Assembly (NCBI GenBank): GCA_951799425.1
Contig: OX637395.1
Span: 10,828,451-10,892,450, forward strand
Direction of reading: 5' to 3'
Source of the DNA: Ilex aquifolium
Lineage: Eukaryota > Streptophyta > Magnoliopsida > Aquifoliales > Aquifoliaceae
DNA: 64,000 nt
The stretch's first letter is position 1, and each line of letters begins with the position of its first letter. The position numbers and the translations under genes are program-made. The notes beneath the pieces were generated by a model, which saw only the letters and a list, made by a program, of their open reading frames with translations, made no database searches and was not told the DNA's origin. Positions 10,485-21,304 of the stretch are shown here, piece after piece.

Positions 10485-11534
10485 CCCATAAGATTCGAAT
10501 TCAAAAAGTTTAAATTTATAACTCGTCTCTATTACCATATTAGCTACCTTGAAGTTTAACCTTCCAGAAACCTTCACCCATCTACCATGAAACCTCTCTT
10601 TCTCTCTCTCTCTCACTCTCTCTCTTTCTCTCTATTAACCCAACAACAAAAAAACAAGATAAAGGACCTCGGAGATGCAAATCTGGCAATAGAACCCTTC
10701 CACGACGCCTTCGTCGGGGACAAGGAGGTCTCCGTCGTCGCCACTGCAATCGAACATGTAATTAGGAAGATCGATTGGCCAGCGGGGGAATAGCTTCTGT
10801 TTTGCAGTTGTTAATTGTGGGCAGAATGGTTAAAGTCTGAATTGGGTAGTTTGCGAGAAAATCTGCCATGATCAGGAGTCCTCTTTCCTACATTTTCTGC
10901 CATATTTCGTGCCAAACGAACGCAGAGAATCTGAATTTTTTTTCTATTTTCACTCACTTTCCACCACTTCCATGCTAAACAAACGAATCCTTATAAGCTA
11001 TAGTAAATGGTATGGTGTAAGTGTGAGCTTGGGATTAAAGGAAAAGTACAAGGTAAGGACAAATATGATCAAGGACTTTGAATATGGTTCTTTTATGCTG
11101 CCCTCGAGGACGTGCATAAGAAGGTCTTTGTCGATTCCTATATTTTATTCACTTGCTATTTTATCTATTGATTCCTGAAATATAAAAGAATTTTTTTTAA
11201 GGATTAATAGCAATTTTGGTCTCTAAAGTATGTATGTTTTTTTGTTAGTTCTTCATTGTATCAATTTTGTCCCTAAAATATTGAATACGTGTCACTTTGG
11301 TTCCTAATCAGACAATCCATAAATTTTTTTTGACATAAATGACCACGTGTAATTTTTTTAGACGGTATCACGTGCCCAACATGTGATTATTCCATCAAAA
11401 ACTTAACGGTCCATCTATGTAGGACCAAATGATACGAATTGAATATTTTTGGGGTCAAATTGATAAAATTGATATAATGAGGACTAAACAGACAAAAAAT
11501 ACATATTTTAATAATCAAAAGTGATATTAACCTT
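10485..11534 (+). repeat. Direct repeat A2 (right of Copia-1)
   Basis: Second copy of A1. It starts at TGACCCCATAAGATTCG, where the Copia-1 gag sequence (which itself reads TTGACC there) is fused, and continues without break into the rest of copy A. At sites where A1 and A2 differ, copy B usually agrees with one or the other, so both have private mutations. Includes a 68-codon open stretch at 10,587-10,793 of unknown meaning. Confidence 0.9.
11199..11534. mobile_element. Small MITE with AAGG(A/T)TAATA ends, in repeat A2
   Basis: Intact sister of the element cut at 5,783: left end AAGGATTAATAGCAATTTTG, right end reverse complement AAGGTTAATATCACTTTTGG, embedded between T runs. Non-coding, 336 bases. 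Confidence 0.7.
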
Positions 11535-12550
11535 TTTTTTTTAATGTGTATAGATATATCACCATTAAAATGAACAACCAACTATTATAACAAACCCATA
11601 TAAGAAATAATAATACATGGAAATTTAAAACATCCACCGAGTAATGAAGAAAAATCCGAAAAGTTAATGGCTAGATACCGAAAAAAATATTGATCCAAGT
11701 AGACATAATAAAAAGTATTTGGCATGACTTCCCAAAAGTTAATGGCTAGATACCGAAAAAAATATGGCCACATATTTGAAAGGTTAACTTTGGAAACACA
11801 TCAACCGTCAAAAAAATACTTTGGAAGCACATTAGTTACAGGAAAATGGAAAATTTTAAATGACACCTATTGTAGATTAATGTAATTTTATGGACACTCC
11901 TTGTAATTTTTGAAATATTACTATATTCCATTGTAAATTTATGTCCATTTCTCAATGTACCTCTGTCATTAGGATCGTCACGGACAACTTAAAAGAAACA
12001 ATTACAAGAATAGCACCATTTTACAATTTTATTACTGATTTATGGCAGTTTCAAACTAATTTACCAAACTGTGACTTTTTTTAAAAGCAAAGTCAATCCT
12101 ACGTTTTAGAGTAAAACAGACTCACCAATTACGCTTTTTGATGAAAAACAGAATCAACAATACCGATTTCATGAAGGATCATTCTTTTATAATAATGTGT
12201 CATAGTTATAGAAAGTCGAGTTGTTAACCCCGTTAATTTTCTCAAGAAAGCAGGGTTGTTGAATCTGTTTCTTAATCAAAATTTTCCCAATTTTCCATTT
12301 TTTTTATCCAAACTTTTCCTCCTTTCTATATCCACTTTTTCTTATAAGTTCCATTCAACATAACGTTTCATAGAGAAAATAATTTGTTTTTCATAAGTAG
12401 CATTTTTATTGAATTTAACCAAAAATAAAACAATGGTATTAAATTAAACATTAAAATGCTACAAGAAACTAGACATCATGATCAGATACACTTAATATCC
12501 CATAGAACATAAACACTGATGAAAACAAATGGTACTAAAGGAAATAGTTT
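11535..12550. other. AT-rich non-coding DNA, copy A
   Basis: Contains a short direct repeat (the block AAAAGTTAATGGCTAGATACC occurs at about 11,659 and 11,735) and otherwise no domain or RNA gene that I can see. Copy B (60,279-61,326) matches and has about 28 extra bases near 61,015. Confidence 0.6.
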
Positions 12551-12969
12551 TCAACCAAATAGTACAATGCCCTTAAAAGATTTAAGGGTCACATATTTTT
12601 CTCTAAGTGGACCATGTTCATAGCAACATAGCGGTTTACCACACACACACAAACTAGTAGGTAGATATTTTTTGAAGTTATCATCACTTGAATCAGTAAA
12701 GTCGGAAAGATCAAGGTTGTTTCCTCTAAAATTTTAATAATGGCATTGTTAGAATTGAAATGCTCAATTTTTGCATATTTAATTGCATGAAAATGATCAA
12801 ACCGACGTTGAATTTAATCATTTTCATGTTTAAGTCTTGCTATGATCTCGTCATGATTGGTTGAGTTCCATGGATGGTATACATCAACCAAACGTGTCTT
12901 TGGTACTGATATTCCGTGCCAACGACAATATTCTTGAAGTTCACAATATTTATCATAGAACGCTCATCA
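12551..12969 (-). pseudogene. Degenerate protein-like region, unknown family, copy A
   Basis: On the minus strand about 85 codons from 12,962 read well with one stop (segments AFYDKYCELQEYCRWHG and LVDVYHPWNSTNHDEI), then a frameshift leads into a second stretch ending at a stop at 12,551 with LCVCGKPLCCYEHGPL, a Cys-rich knuckle-like motif. I do not recognise the family. It could be the relic of a transposon or host gene with a C-terminal zinc-binding segment. Copy B (61,327-61,740) has the same relic with a different indel, so both are dead. Confidence 0.4.
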
Positions 12970-13347
12970 CCTCAGTGTTCATTCTATATGAGCACCCCAG
13001 AGGCGGATTATAGGTTGCAGACCCAATAATTACATGGCCAACGTGTCCTAAAGAGTCATGATTGTTGATGGGCTTATTGTGGAACTCACGCTTTCATCTA
13101 TATCATGTTACACCACTGTAATATGTCCATAACAAGGCACTATGTTTCATGATGATGGTCGGTCATTTGATCTTTGACGATGGTTGCGTGTATATGAACT
13201 ACGTCATTGATTGCACAATGAAAAACGTTTGTTGGTTTAGCTGGAATGCTTATTTGATGTGTGCCTAGCCATTTTTTTCCATGTTTTACACTGATAGGAC
13301 TGATGCTTTATATAGGCGTGGTTAAGGATCTTTATACCAATGACATT

Positions 13348-13600
13348 GTTAAATATTTGAAATGACTTGACACTGATAAAGTCACGATATGACTTGACAC
13401 TAATAAAGGCAGCATATGACTAAGCACCGCCAAAGTCAGGATATGACATTGATAACACTTCAAAAGTAGACATGACATTGATTAAAGGCCTAATATTAGC
13501 TATACATGACAATGGTTACACAAATAACACTGATAAAGTAAAGATATGACTAAGCACATATAACACTGAAAAAACGGAAAAGACTAAACACCAAATAGAT
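13348..13600. repeat. Degenerate short tandem repeats around TATGACTTGACACTGATAAAG, copy A
   Basis: The units GACTTGACACTGATAAAG, GACTTGACACTAATAAAG, GACTAAGCACCGCCAAAG, GACATTGATAACACTT and similar recur every 20-35 bases. Copy B holds the same array at 62,130-62,380. No coding meaning seen. Confidence 0.6.
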
Positions 13601-14119
13601 ATGACAATACGTATTGTGCATTACATTTTGTATTCTTCATCTTACATATATTCATCTGATAAGTATTGTTCATTATTCAAGACATTATTACACTCGGTAG
13701 ATGTTAACTCTCTCCCATATGCAGTTCCTATCATGTCTGTTGCAAGTTGGAGAAAATAATATCAAAACCTGCGCATCAACGTCTCTCCTTTCGGACTTGA
13801 CTAAATGTTGATTCATAGTCTTCTTTATTCCTTCTTTGCATCGTTAGTAACCGTCGATGTGGCACCCACAAAATGAAACGCCAGTGCATAATGTGTCTGA
13901 TTTATTAACATGAAATGTCCATTCTTGTCATAGTCCATCATAATACCCTTTGACGTGTGTGACTGTTCGAAACTATTGAGCCTCTGAATGTAGACATAAT
14001 TTAGTATATGTAACATGAAGCACGTTTAATGTGTTTATATAGTGGTATTTGCTGAATACAATGCAGGACAAATACAAAATCATGCATTAGTGGGACTTGA
14101 GAGGGTCATAAATTAACCA

Positions 14120-14345
14120 TTATGTAGTTACACAGTGTGTATCAATTCACCAGTATGTAGTTATGTTTCGCCCCAGTGTTGAGTCAATTTATCAGTTTGT
14201 ACTCACACGGTTCTATGTGACTAAGAGGGGCTATAATTACTCACATAATATTTAGTCAATTCACCATTCTGTACTCAAACAATGTTTGGTCAATTCAACA
14301 GTCTCCAGTCACATAGTCATGTTGCAGAGTAACTAAGATTGCCCT
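14120..14345. repeat. Degenerate ~50-base tandem repeats around GTCAATTCACCAGT, copy A
   Basis: Blocks such as TCAATTCACCAGTATGTAGTT, GTCAATTTATCAGTTTGTACT, GTCAATTCACCATTCTGTACT and GTCAATTCAACAGTCTCCAGT alternate with CACA(C/T)GGTTCTATG-like spacers. Same array in B at about 62,895-63,110. Between this and 15,139 there is a pyrimidine-rich stretch (14,580-15,060) with no supported gene. Confidence 0.6.
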
Positions 14346-15144
14346 AATATCAATGTCATAGTCATCAGCACTGGACTGGATCGTTTGGTCGAATCGATAA
14401 ACTGGAGCCTAAACGGTCCGGTATATGAATTAGACCACCTGTGCAACTAAACCGTCTAAAAATCGTAAAATAGGCCAATTTTTTATAAAATCAGTGAACT
14501 TGACAAATTTTTCAAACCGGACAATTCGGATTTCAAGTAATATAAAAAACAAAAATTCCTTTCTTTTTGGGCAATTTTGCCCTAAATTAGTTCAATTTGT
14601 CGCCAATCTCCAGTCCTCTCTCCACTTCTCAATTCTTTTTGCTTCTCTAGGCATAATGACAAACAGGCACAGGAGACTCACATCTCCATCTCCACTTGAT
14701 CTCTCTCTACTCTAGCTTCGGTCCTTCAAGCTTCAACTCAGACTCAAGTGCTCAACTCAACGCCTTAGCCACTCAATGTCTCCTCCCTTCTACTTCTTTC
14801 TGTAAGTGTATGTCTTTTTTTTTTCTCTCTCTCTCTACCCCTCTCTCTCATGATTCACGAATCTCACTCAGACTCAGTCATTCTCAAGACATATGTCGTC
14901 AATCTCCTTCTAGAGAATTTGGAGTTTGGACCTTCTCGGCTTCTCCACTTGATCTCTTTCCTCCAGTGGCCTTAAGCCCTCTCTTTCTGTCTTTCTCTTT
15001 CTCCCACCCCACACGTAGAGCACACACTCACTACCTCACTCAATCTCTTCACCATGCCACAGACCCACACTCGACGTATATTGGTTGATAATTATGTCTA
15101 GATACCAATCGACTCAACCTCTACCTTAATTCAGCATTGTAATT

Positions 15145-15891
15145 TGTAAAAATAATTATAGATCTTACTTCTAGATTTATGATTGGAATTAGGAAAAACG
15201 GCTACTGAACTTTTGACCAAAGCAACAAATATTAGACTTATGATGTGAGCAAAATAACTATAAGTGTTGTAATCTAAAATTAGAAATAAAGCATGCAAAT
15301 AGTGGTTAGATCATTAAAATATAAGATGCGATTTAAACGAATACATGCAGTTTATATAAACAAAATAAATTGATTTGGAAAGAGCTGGCCTGCGAGTCCG
15401 AGAGGCGTGTGATCACTGTCCTAAAACAGCTGAGTCTCCCCACGTGAGGGTACTGACGGACACCAGCAACTCCAAGATCCAATCCAGACGCTCGCAGCAG
15501 CATCTTCTCAATGGTCACGTCCACTGGAAGGTTAGGATGAACCTGACTCGAATCGAGTTGCTCGAATAACAAATAAAAGAAGATGATTGTATATATCTAT
15601 ATTGCTTGTATAAACACTTACTAGAATAGTTGCTTAGGATGGCTTATATAGCAATTGGGTTTGAAAGTGACTCTTCAATTTTAACCGTTTGGCTTGAATA
15701 GCATAAAATCAAATTTAAGGTACTTAATGCTATTCTTGAATATTCACAATAAATCAAATTTAAGGTACTAGATATTATTCTTGAATATTCACAATAAATA
15801 GGATAAAAATCTGTAACTGAAAAATTCAAAATGTAAACATAATTTCAATGAAAATTCAATTGAAGTTTTAAAACTTAATTTTATTCTTACA
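15145..15891 (-). repeat. Copia-2 left (3') LTR
   Basis: 747 bases from TGTAAAAATAATTATAG to TTTTATTCTTACA, followed by the polypurine tract complement ATCCCCCACAAG. Lacks a stretch present in the right LTR at about 34,212 (CGTGGCTGAGAATTGTCTCT). Confidence 0.95.
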
Positions 15892-16472
15892 ATCCCCCAC
15901 AAGTTTTTTAACTTCAAAATATCTCAAATATTTTACTTATACTTTAATATAGAAAATATGAGCAACTATTATATTGTGCAATAGATGTAGGTGTCTTTCG
16001 GACTTGAACCTCACTTAGTGTTGACAGTCTCCCTCCGAAGAATCATAGTAACCAAAGGCTTGAACTAGACCCTTTGAACTAGAGTTCAACATGTCACACA
16101 CAGAGTACCGATATTGGTAAGGATTCGCGGGTCAGTGCTATTAATGGCCATGCACTTGATCTTGATTCTCATGAGAGTTTCTAGAGAATAGCCCATTTCT
16201 CATAGTTGCGGCCTCACAACTACTCTCACTTAAGTGAGCCCTCCAAGGGTACATGTGCACAATACCCTATAGGAGTGTTCCTGCCTCGGTCTCATTCTGG
16301 GTATAACCCTTCCTTACCATCACACTACATATGCAGTTCTGCCATAGGGATGAGCAGGAAAATATCTCCTCTTGGATATTTCCTAAATAACAGTGCTAAT
16401 GAGTCACGCAGTATGGATTGTTTCTACCCATTGAACTTCCTTCATGGGGTCCATTGGGATATAGAAGTTGGG

Positions 16473-17696
16473 TTACCTCCCTAGGTGACTTCCTTGTGGG
16501 CTTAAGTCCATCCCCCTCAACAGTTCTGAGACAGCTTTCCTCGAAAGCCCTTTAGTTAGCTGATCAGCTATATTTAGTTCAGACTTCACAAAGTCTAGTG
16601 AGATTATGCTTTTACTCAGCATTTTCTTTATTGATTTATATCTCACTTGTATATGTCTATTCATCTTTTTTTTATTATTATTTTGCTTCACAAGCTCAAT
16701 CACTGCCCTACTATCACAATGTAATGAAATGGCAGGTATGTGTTTTTCCACTAGAGGTATCTCTAGTAATAAATTCTTTATCCACTCTGCCTCAGCACAC
16801 GTGGTATCTAGGGCTATAAGTTCTGACTTCATAGTACTTCTTGATATTAGGGTTTGTTTTTTAGATCCCCAAGATATGGCTGCTCCTCCTAACAACAAGA
16901 CATAGCCAGTAGTAGGTTTTATATCTAAACTATCGGTGATCCAATTCGCATCACTAAAGCCCTCAACTACACTAGGAAATCCACTATAACATAAAGAGTA
17001 GTCTAAGGTTCCTTTAAGATATTTAAAGACTCTCTCTAAGGCAACCCAATGCTCTTTACTAGGACTATGTGTATATCTACTTAGTCTCCCTACGACATGC
17101 GAGATATCAGGTCTAGACTTATTTGCTATGTATAATAAAGATCCAATCATTTGTGAATACTTCAATTGTGAAATCGGTTCTCCTTTATTTTTCTTCAAAT
17201 GTACATGAGGATCATATGGTGTTGATACAGACTTACTATCAAAAAAACCAAACTTTTTCAACATTTTCTCTATGGTGCTAGACTGACTTTGAGATATTCC
17301 ATTAGATGTTTTCTCTATTTTCATTCCCAAGACTACATAGGCTTCTCCCAAATATTTCATATCAAACTTAGTAGATAAATAAGATTTAACATCATTAACG
17401 ACCTCCAAGTTTGTCCCAAAAATTAATATATCATCTATATAGAGACATAAAATCACACAAACAATATCACTATCCTTGTAGTATAAACATTTATCACTTT
17501 CATTAATTTTAAAATCATACTCTAGAATTACTTTATCAAACTTCTCATGCCACTGTTTAGGAGCTTGTTTAAGGCCATATAAAGACTTCACTAACTTACA
17601 AACCTTATGTTCTTGTCCTTTTACCATAAGCCCCTCAGGTTGTTCCATATATATCTCTTCATCTAAATCCCCATTTAGAAAAAGCAGTCTTGACAT
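16473..17696 (-). pseudogene. Copia-2 pol, reverse transcriptase to RNase H
   Basis: A continuous ~400-codon stretch with LNGDLDEEIYMEQPEG, KSLYGLKQAPKQWHEKF, the catalytic DD in IDDILIFG (Ile replaces the first residue of YVDD, whose Tyr is retained: YIDD), GSLLYIANKSRPDI, and RNase H (SDANW, SELIAL, HCDS). It is the better preserved of the two Copia copies here. It is separated from the upstream integrase part by a one-base insertion in the A run at about 17,680 and by a stop near 17,762, so a complete polyprotein cannot be made. Confidence 0.9.
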
Positions 17697-17761
17697 CCAT
17701 TTGATGTATTACTAAGTTATGGATAGACGCTAGGGCTACTAGTACTCTAATGGTAGTGATA

Positions 17762-19337
17762 CTAGTCACAGGCGAGTATGTCAAAATAATCTATCCCTTT
17801 CTTTTGAGTAAATCCTTTAGCCACCAATCTAGCTTTATATTTATCTATACTCCCATCGGGTTTTAGTTTCTTCTTGAATATCCACTTACACCCAATACCT
17901 TTGCTTCCAGGAGGCAATTCTACTATCTCCCAAGTATTATTAAGCAATATAGATTCAATTTCACTATTAATAGCCTCCTTCCAAAAATGTGCATCTATAG
18001 AAGACATAGCTTCTTTATATGTCGTTGGCTCTCCTTCTACTAGAAAAGTAAAAAATCCTTCTCCTAAGTCCTTCTTTATTCTTGGTCTTTTACTTCTCCT
18101 TAACTCTACATGTTGTTCTATATTTTTCTCTATGGGACCAATAGAACTAGTAGAAGGTTGATCACTAGTTGAAGGTGTTTCTCTTACTTGACTAGGCATT
18201 GTATTTTTAAAAGGAAAAATATCTTCAAAAAATGTAGCATCTCTAGATTCAATTATAGTATTGTTTGAAATTCCACTAATTTTCGAGTTAATAACTAAGA
18301 ATCTATTAGCGCTACTATTTTGGGCATATTCTACAAAGACAGTATCTACGGTCTTAGGACTTATTTTCTTTCTCTTTGGTTCGGGAATAGCTATCTTAGC
18401 TAAACACCCACACATTTTCATGATGCTAAGGTTAGGAACTCTTCCCTTCCATATCTCATATGGAGTTTTCTCATTATCTTTAACATATACTCTATTCAAG
18501 ATGAAACAAGCACTAAGTATAGCTTCCCCCCACAAATTATCAGATAAGTCAGAACTAGTGAACATTGAATTTACCATATCCATTAAGGTTCTATTCTTTC
18601 TTTTAGCTACCCCATTTGATTGAGGAGAATAAGGAGGAGTCACTTCATGTATTATTCAATGTTCTTCACAAAATATACTAAGGTCAGTTAGAGTATATTC
18701 ACCTCCTCTATCGGACCTTAGTCTTTTCACTTTTCTCTCTAATTGATTTTCTACCTCATTTTTATATATCTTAAACTTATTAAATACTTCATCTTTGTTC
18801 TTAATAAGGTAAATATAACAATATTTAGAACAATCATCTATAAAAGTTACAAAATATTTATTTTTGGCTCTTGTTGGCGGTATACTAGAATCACATACAT
18901 CACTATGTATAAGTTCTAGAAGTTGGGTATTCATTTCTACGCTTTTATGAGGTTTTCTAGTTTGTTTGGCTTTTACAAAAAATTCACACTTATGTTTAAA
19001 ATCTACATGAGATTTGGGAATAAGATTGAGATCCATCATCCTTTTGATTTTCTTTAGACTTATGTGTCCTAATCTTCCATGCCATACATTGCAAGATTCA
19101 ACATTGAAAACTTGATGAGAAATTTCATTAACTTCCGAAAGTACATTCAATTTAAATAAACCATCACAAATATATCCTTTGCCTACAAATATATCATTCC
19201 AAGTTATCACAACTTTATTTGACTCCATTACAACCTTATAACCTTGTTGGACTAAGGACGACCCACTAACTAAATTTCTTCTAATGTCAAGAACATGTCG
19301 CACTCCCTTCAAGATCAATGTCTTCCCAGATGTCATC
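17762..19337 (-). pseudogene. Copia-2 pol, pre-integrase zinc region, integrase and start of RT
   Basis: From the Gypsy junction at 19,337 the frame reads KTLILKGVRHV, WHGRLGHISLKKIKR, HSDVCDSS, SDRGGEYTL, then (after a frame break at about 18,650) SPQSNGVAKRKNRTL and the Copia linker into NTWEIVELPPG. As in Copia-1, the Glu of NGVAERKNRT is Lys (codon at 18,602-18,604). The zinc-region CEIC of Copia-1 is CEFF here, losing a metal ligand. The open frame appears to run on into the Gypsy LTR, but that is junction sequence. Confidence 0.88.
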
Positions 19338-19910
19338 TGATGGGCCAGACCCAAAAGGCCCAAAACCATGCTGAAGCCCAATTACAACCAAAGGCTCAAA
19401 CTGATGAAGACTCAGCAGGCCCAATGAGATCCAAGCCCAGTTAAACTTATCAGGAGCTACATCAGCTTGGCTACGACATCAAGGGAGCACTCAAGACCCT
19501 CACCTCCTCTACCACCTTGGAAGCGGTCAACCTAGACCGAGTCTCATGGAGAACACATCAACGGCCTCACCTGTTGAGGAGAAGCCGCAAGCCCCACCAT
19601 AATAGTTGGATAGTTGCTATTAAGTAGCCCAAATCTGTTGGGGAACGACTATAAATTGTAAGCCCTACCAACACTTGGGGGCATCACACTCAACAGAGCA
19701 CATAACTCATCTTCCTCTCTGAGCTTGTACTCTCTGCTTTCCCTACATCCCTGAGCTAATAAAATAATCCGGCAACTCTAGCCATTAAAAAGTGGACGTA
19801 GGTCACATTGACCGAACCACTATAATTCTTGTCTTCTCTCTCAACTTTAATTACAGCCTTTTTCCAATTACTTGACAGGTGGTGTACAAAGTCAATTTTG
19901 TGCATCATCA
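19338..19910 (+). repeat. Gypsy 5' LTR
   Basis: 573 bases, TGATGGGCCAGACCC to TGTGCATCATCA, immediately followed by the primer binding site. Contains CTATAAATTG at about 19,649, the likely promoter TATA. Confidence 0.95.
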
Positions 19911-19911
19911 G

Positions 19912-19930
19912 TTTGGCGCCGTCTTTGGGA
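19912..19930 (+). promoter_or_regulatory. Primer binding site of the Gypsy
   Basis: TTTGGCGCCGTCTTTGGGA begins two bases after the LTR. The TGGCGCCG start matches the CCA-terminated 3' end type used by Tat and Athila elements (tRNA-Asp is the usual assignment for TGGCGCCGTTGCC; the middle differs here, so the tRNA is uncertain). Confidence 0.75.
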
Positions 19931-19974
19931 AACCAATAAAATTCTCAACTTTAAGTACTTTCTCTGTTGAATCG

Positions 19975-21304
19975 ATGGCAATCACTACCAGATCGATGAA
20001 CCAACATGAGGAAAATCCACCACGAGAGGAGGAGGTTGCTCCTCCAGCAGCCAATCCTGTCCCGAATGCACAGCAGATGTTGCAGACCATGCAGGAGCTT
20101 GTAGCCCAGAACCAGCAGATCCTTCAACTAATGCTTGAGCAAGGAGGAGCACAACCTGGACCACAAGTGAGAGGAGCACCCCGCCTTGGGTGTCAAGGAG
20201 CTCCCCACATGGGTGCTCCCCATCTGGGCGCCACCTTTGGAGCCCACTTGGGCGCCCCACCCATGGGAGTCCCCTTGGGCGCCCAGCATGGGGGAGCTCC
20301 CTATGAGGGACCTCCACCTCCTACTCCTCCAACTCCTGCTCCCCAAGGTGAAAACCCTCATTTTCAAGAGGACGAGGGGGAGAACCAGAGCATGGAGCGT
20401 GGAAGCCATTTCCATGACAATTCCAAAGGAGCTCCCAACCAGTGGGATGAAAAGATAAAAGAGGTGCAAAACCAACTGGGTGACGTCTTCAACGCCATGA
20501 AGGCGCAAGGACCTGAGACTGTGGACTACCTTGTTAGGCAAAATGACACGCCTTTCAACCGGACGTGGCGAACTACCCTCTCCCTCAAAAGTTTAAAATG
20601 CCATCGGTAGAGACCTTTGACGGTAAGAAGGATCCACTGGACCAACTGGAAACTTACAAAACTCTAATGCAGCTGCACAATGTCCCCGATGAGATCATGT
20701 GTAGGGCGTTCCCTACCAACTTGAAGGGATCCGCTTGACAGTGGTTTGCCAAGCTCGCTCCAGCCTCCATCGCTTCCTTTGCTGAGCTAAGCAGGTCCTT
20801 CGTGTCACACTTTATCGGAGGGCGCGGCCACTAGAAGCCCGTCACTCACCTGCTCAGCATAAAAGCAGGACAAATATGAGATCTTGAGGAGCTACCTCAC
20901 TCGTTTTAACGAGGAGGTCCTTCAGGTAGAAGAGCCCGATGAGAAGGTTACTATGACCGCCTTCTTGGGAGGCCTCCGCTAGTCAAACTTCCTCTTCTCA
21001 GTGATGAAGCGCCCACCAAGAAGCATGCCAGAGCTTCTAGCAAAGGCCCAAAAGTACATGAACGCTGAGGACATCACGAGAGCCAGACGAGGTGAATCAT
21101 CCAGAACAGGGGAGAAGAGAAAAGGAAAGAGACAGAGACGACAAGAAGGAGACCAGCAATAAGCACAGCAGGACGGAGAGGGTACCCGTCAAGGACCGGC
21201 TTGGTCCTGCTCCTCAGAGAGACCGACAAGCCTTTACTCCCCTCAACACTGCTGTCGGGCTTATCCTACTCTAGATCCAGGATGACCTCGCGGTAAAGTG
21301 GCCT
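19975..21304 (+). pseudogene. Gypsy gag, frameshifted and with several stops
   Basis: Starts at ATG 19,975 (MAITTRSMNQ). Residues ~65-125 are a Gly/Ala/Pro repeat (GAPHLGA, GAPPMG). A one-base loss near 20,558 shifts the frame. The conserved gag core follows from about 20,598 (MPSVETFDGKKDPLDQLETY, IMCRAFPTNLKG, FAELSRSFVSHFIGG, MPELLAKAQKYMNAED) and is broken by in-frame TGA or TAG at about 20,738, 20,833 and 20,981. Encodes the capsid protein that packages element RNA. Stops fit C-to-T changes at former Arg and Gln codons. Confidence 0.88.

Larger units (their letters stand above)
1..15144 (+). repeat. Segmental duplication, copy A (starts before the window)
   Basis: Position 1 matches 54,113 and the two copies run colinearly (offset 54,112 until the first indel) up to the Copia LTR that begins at 15,145 in A and 63,919 in B. 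A contains extra DNA from about 4,691 to 10,484 (a 1.05-kb repeat plus Copia-1), and B contains an extra MITE at 58,841-59,208. Otherwise the differences are scattered substitutions and small indels. The left end of A lies outside the window, since match is already present at base 1. The copies share the BBE-like gene, several MITEs and the same Copia insertion site, so the duplication is younger than those insertions. Confidence 0.95.

Noticed and set aside
13825-14016. 63-codon minus-strand ORF identical in A and B (62,600-62,791)
   Set aside because: Identity comes from the recent duplication; no ATG context, domain or transcript signal sets it apart from neighbouring non-coding DNA.
20128-20541. 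Minus-strand ORFs over the Gypsy gag N-terminus
   Set aside because: Same GC-rich Gly/Ala/Pro repeat read backwards; the plus frame has gag context, PBS and LTR.
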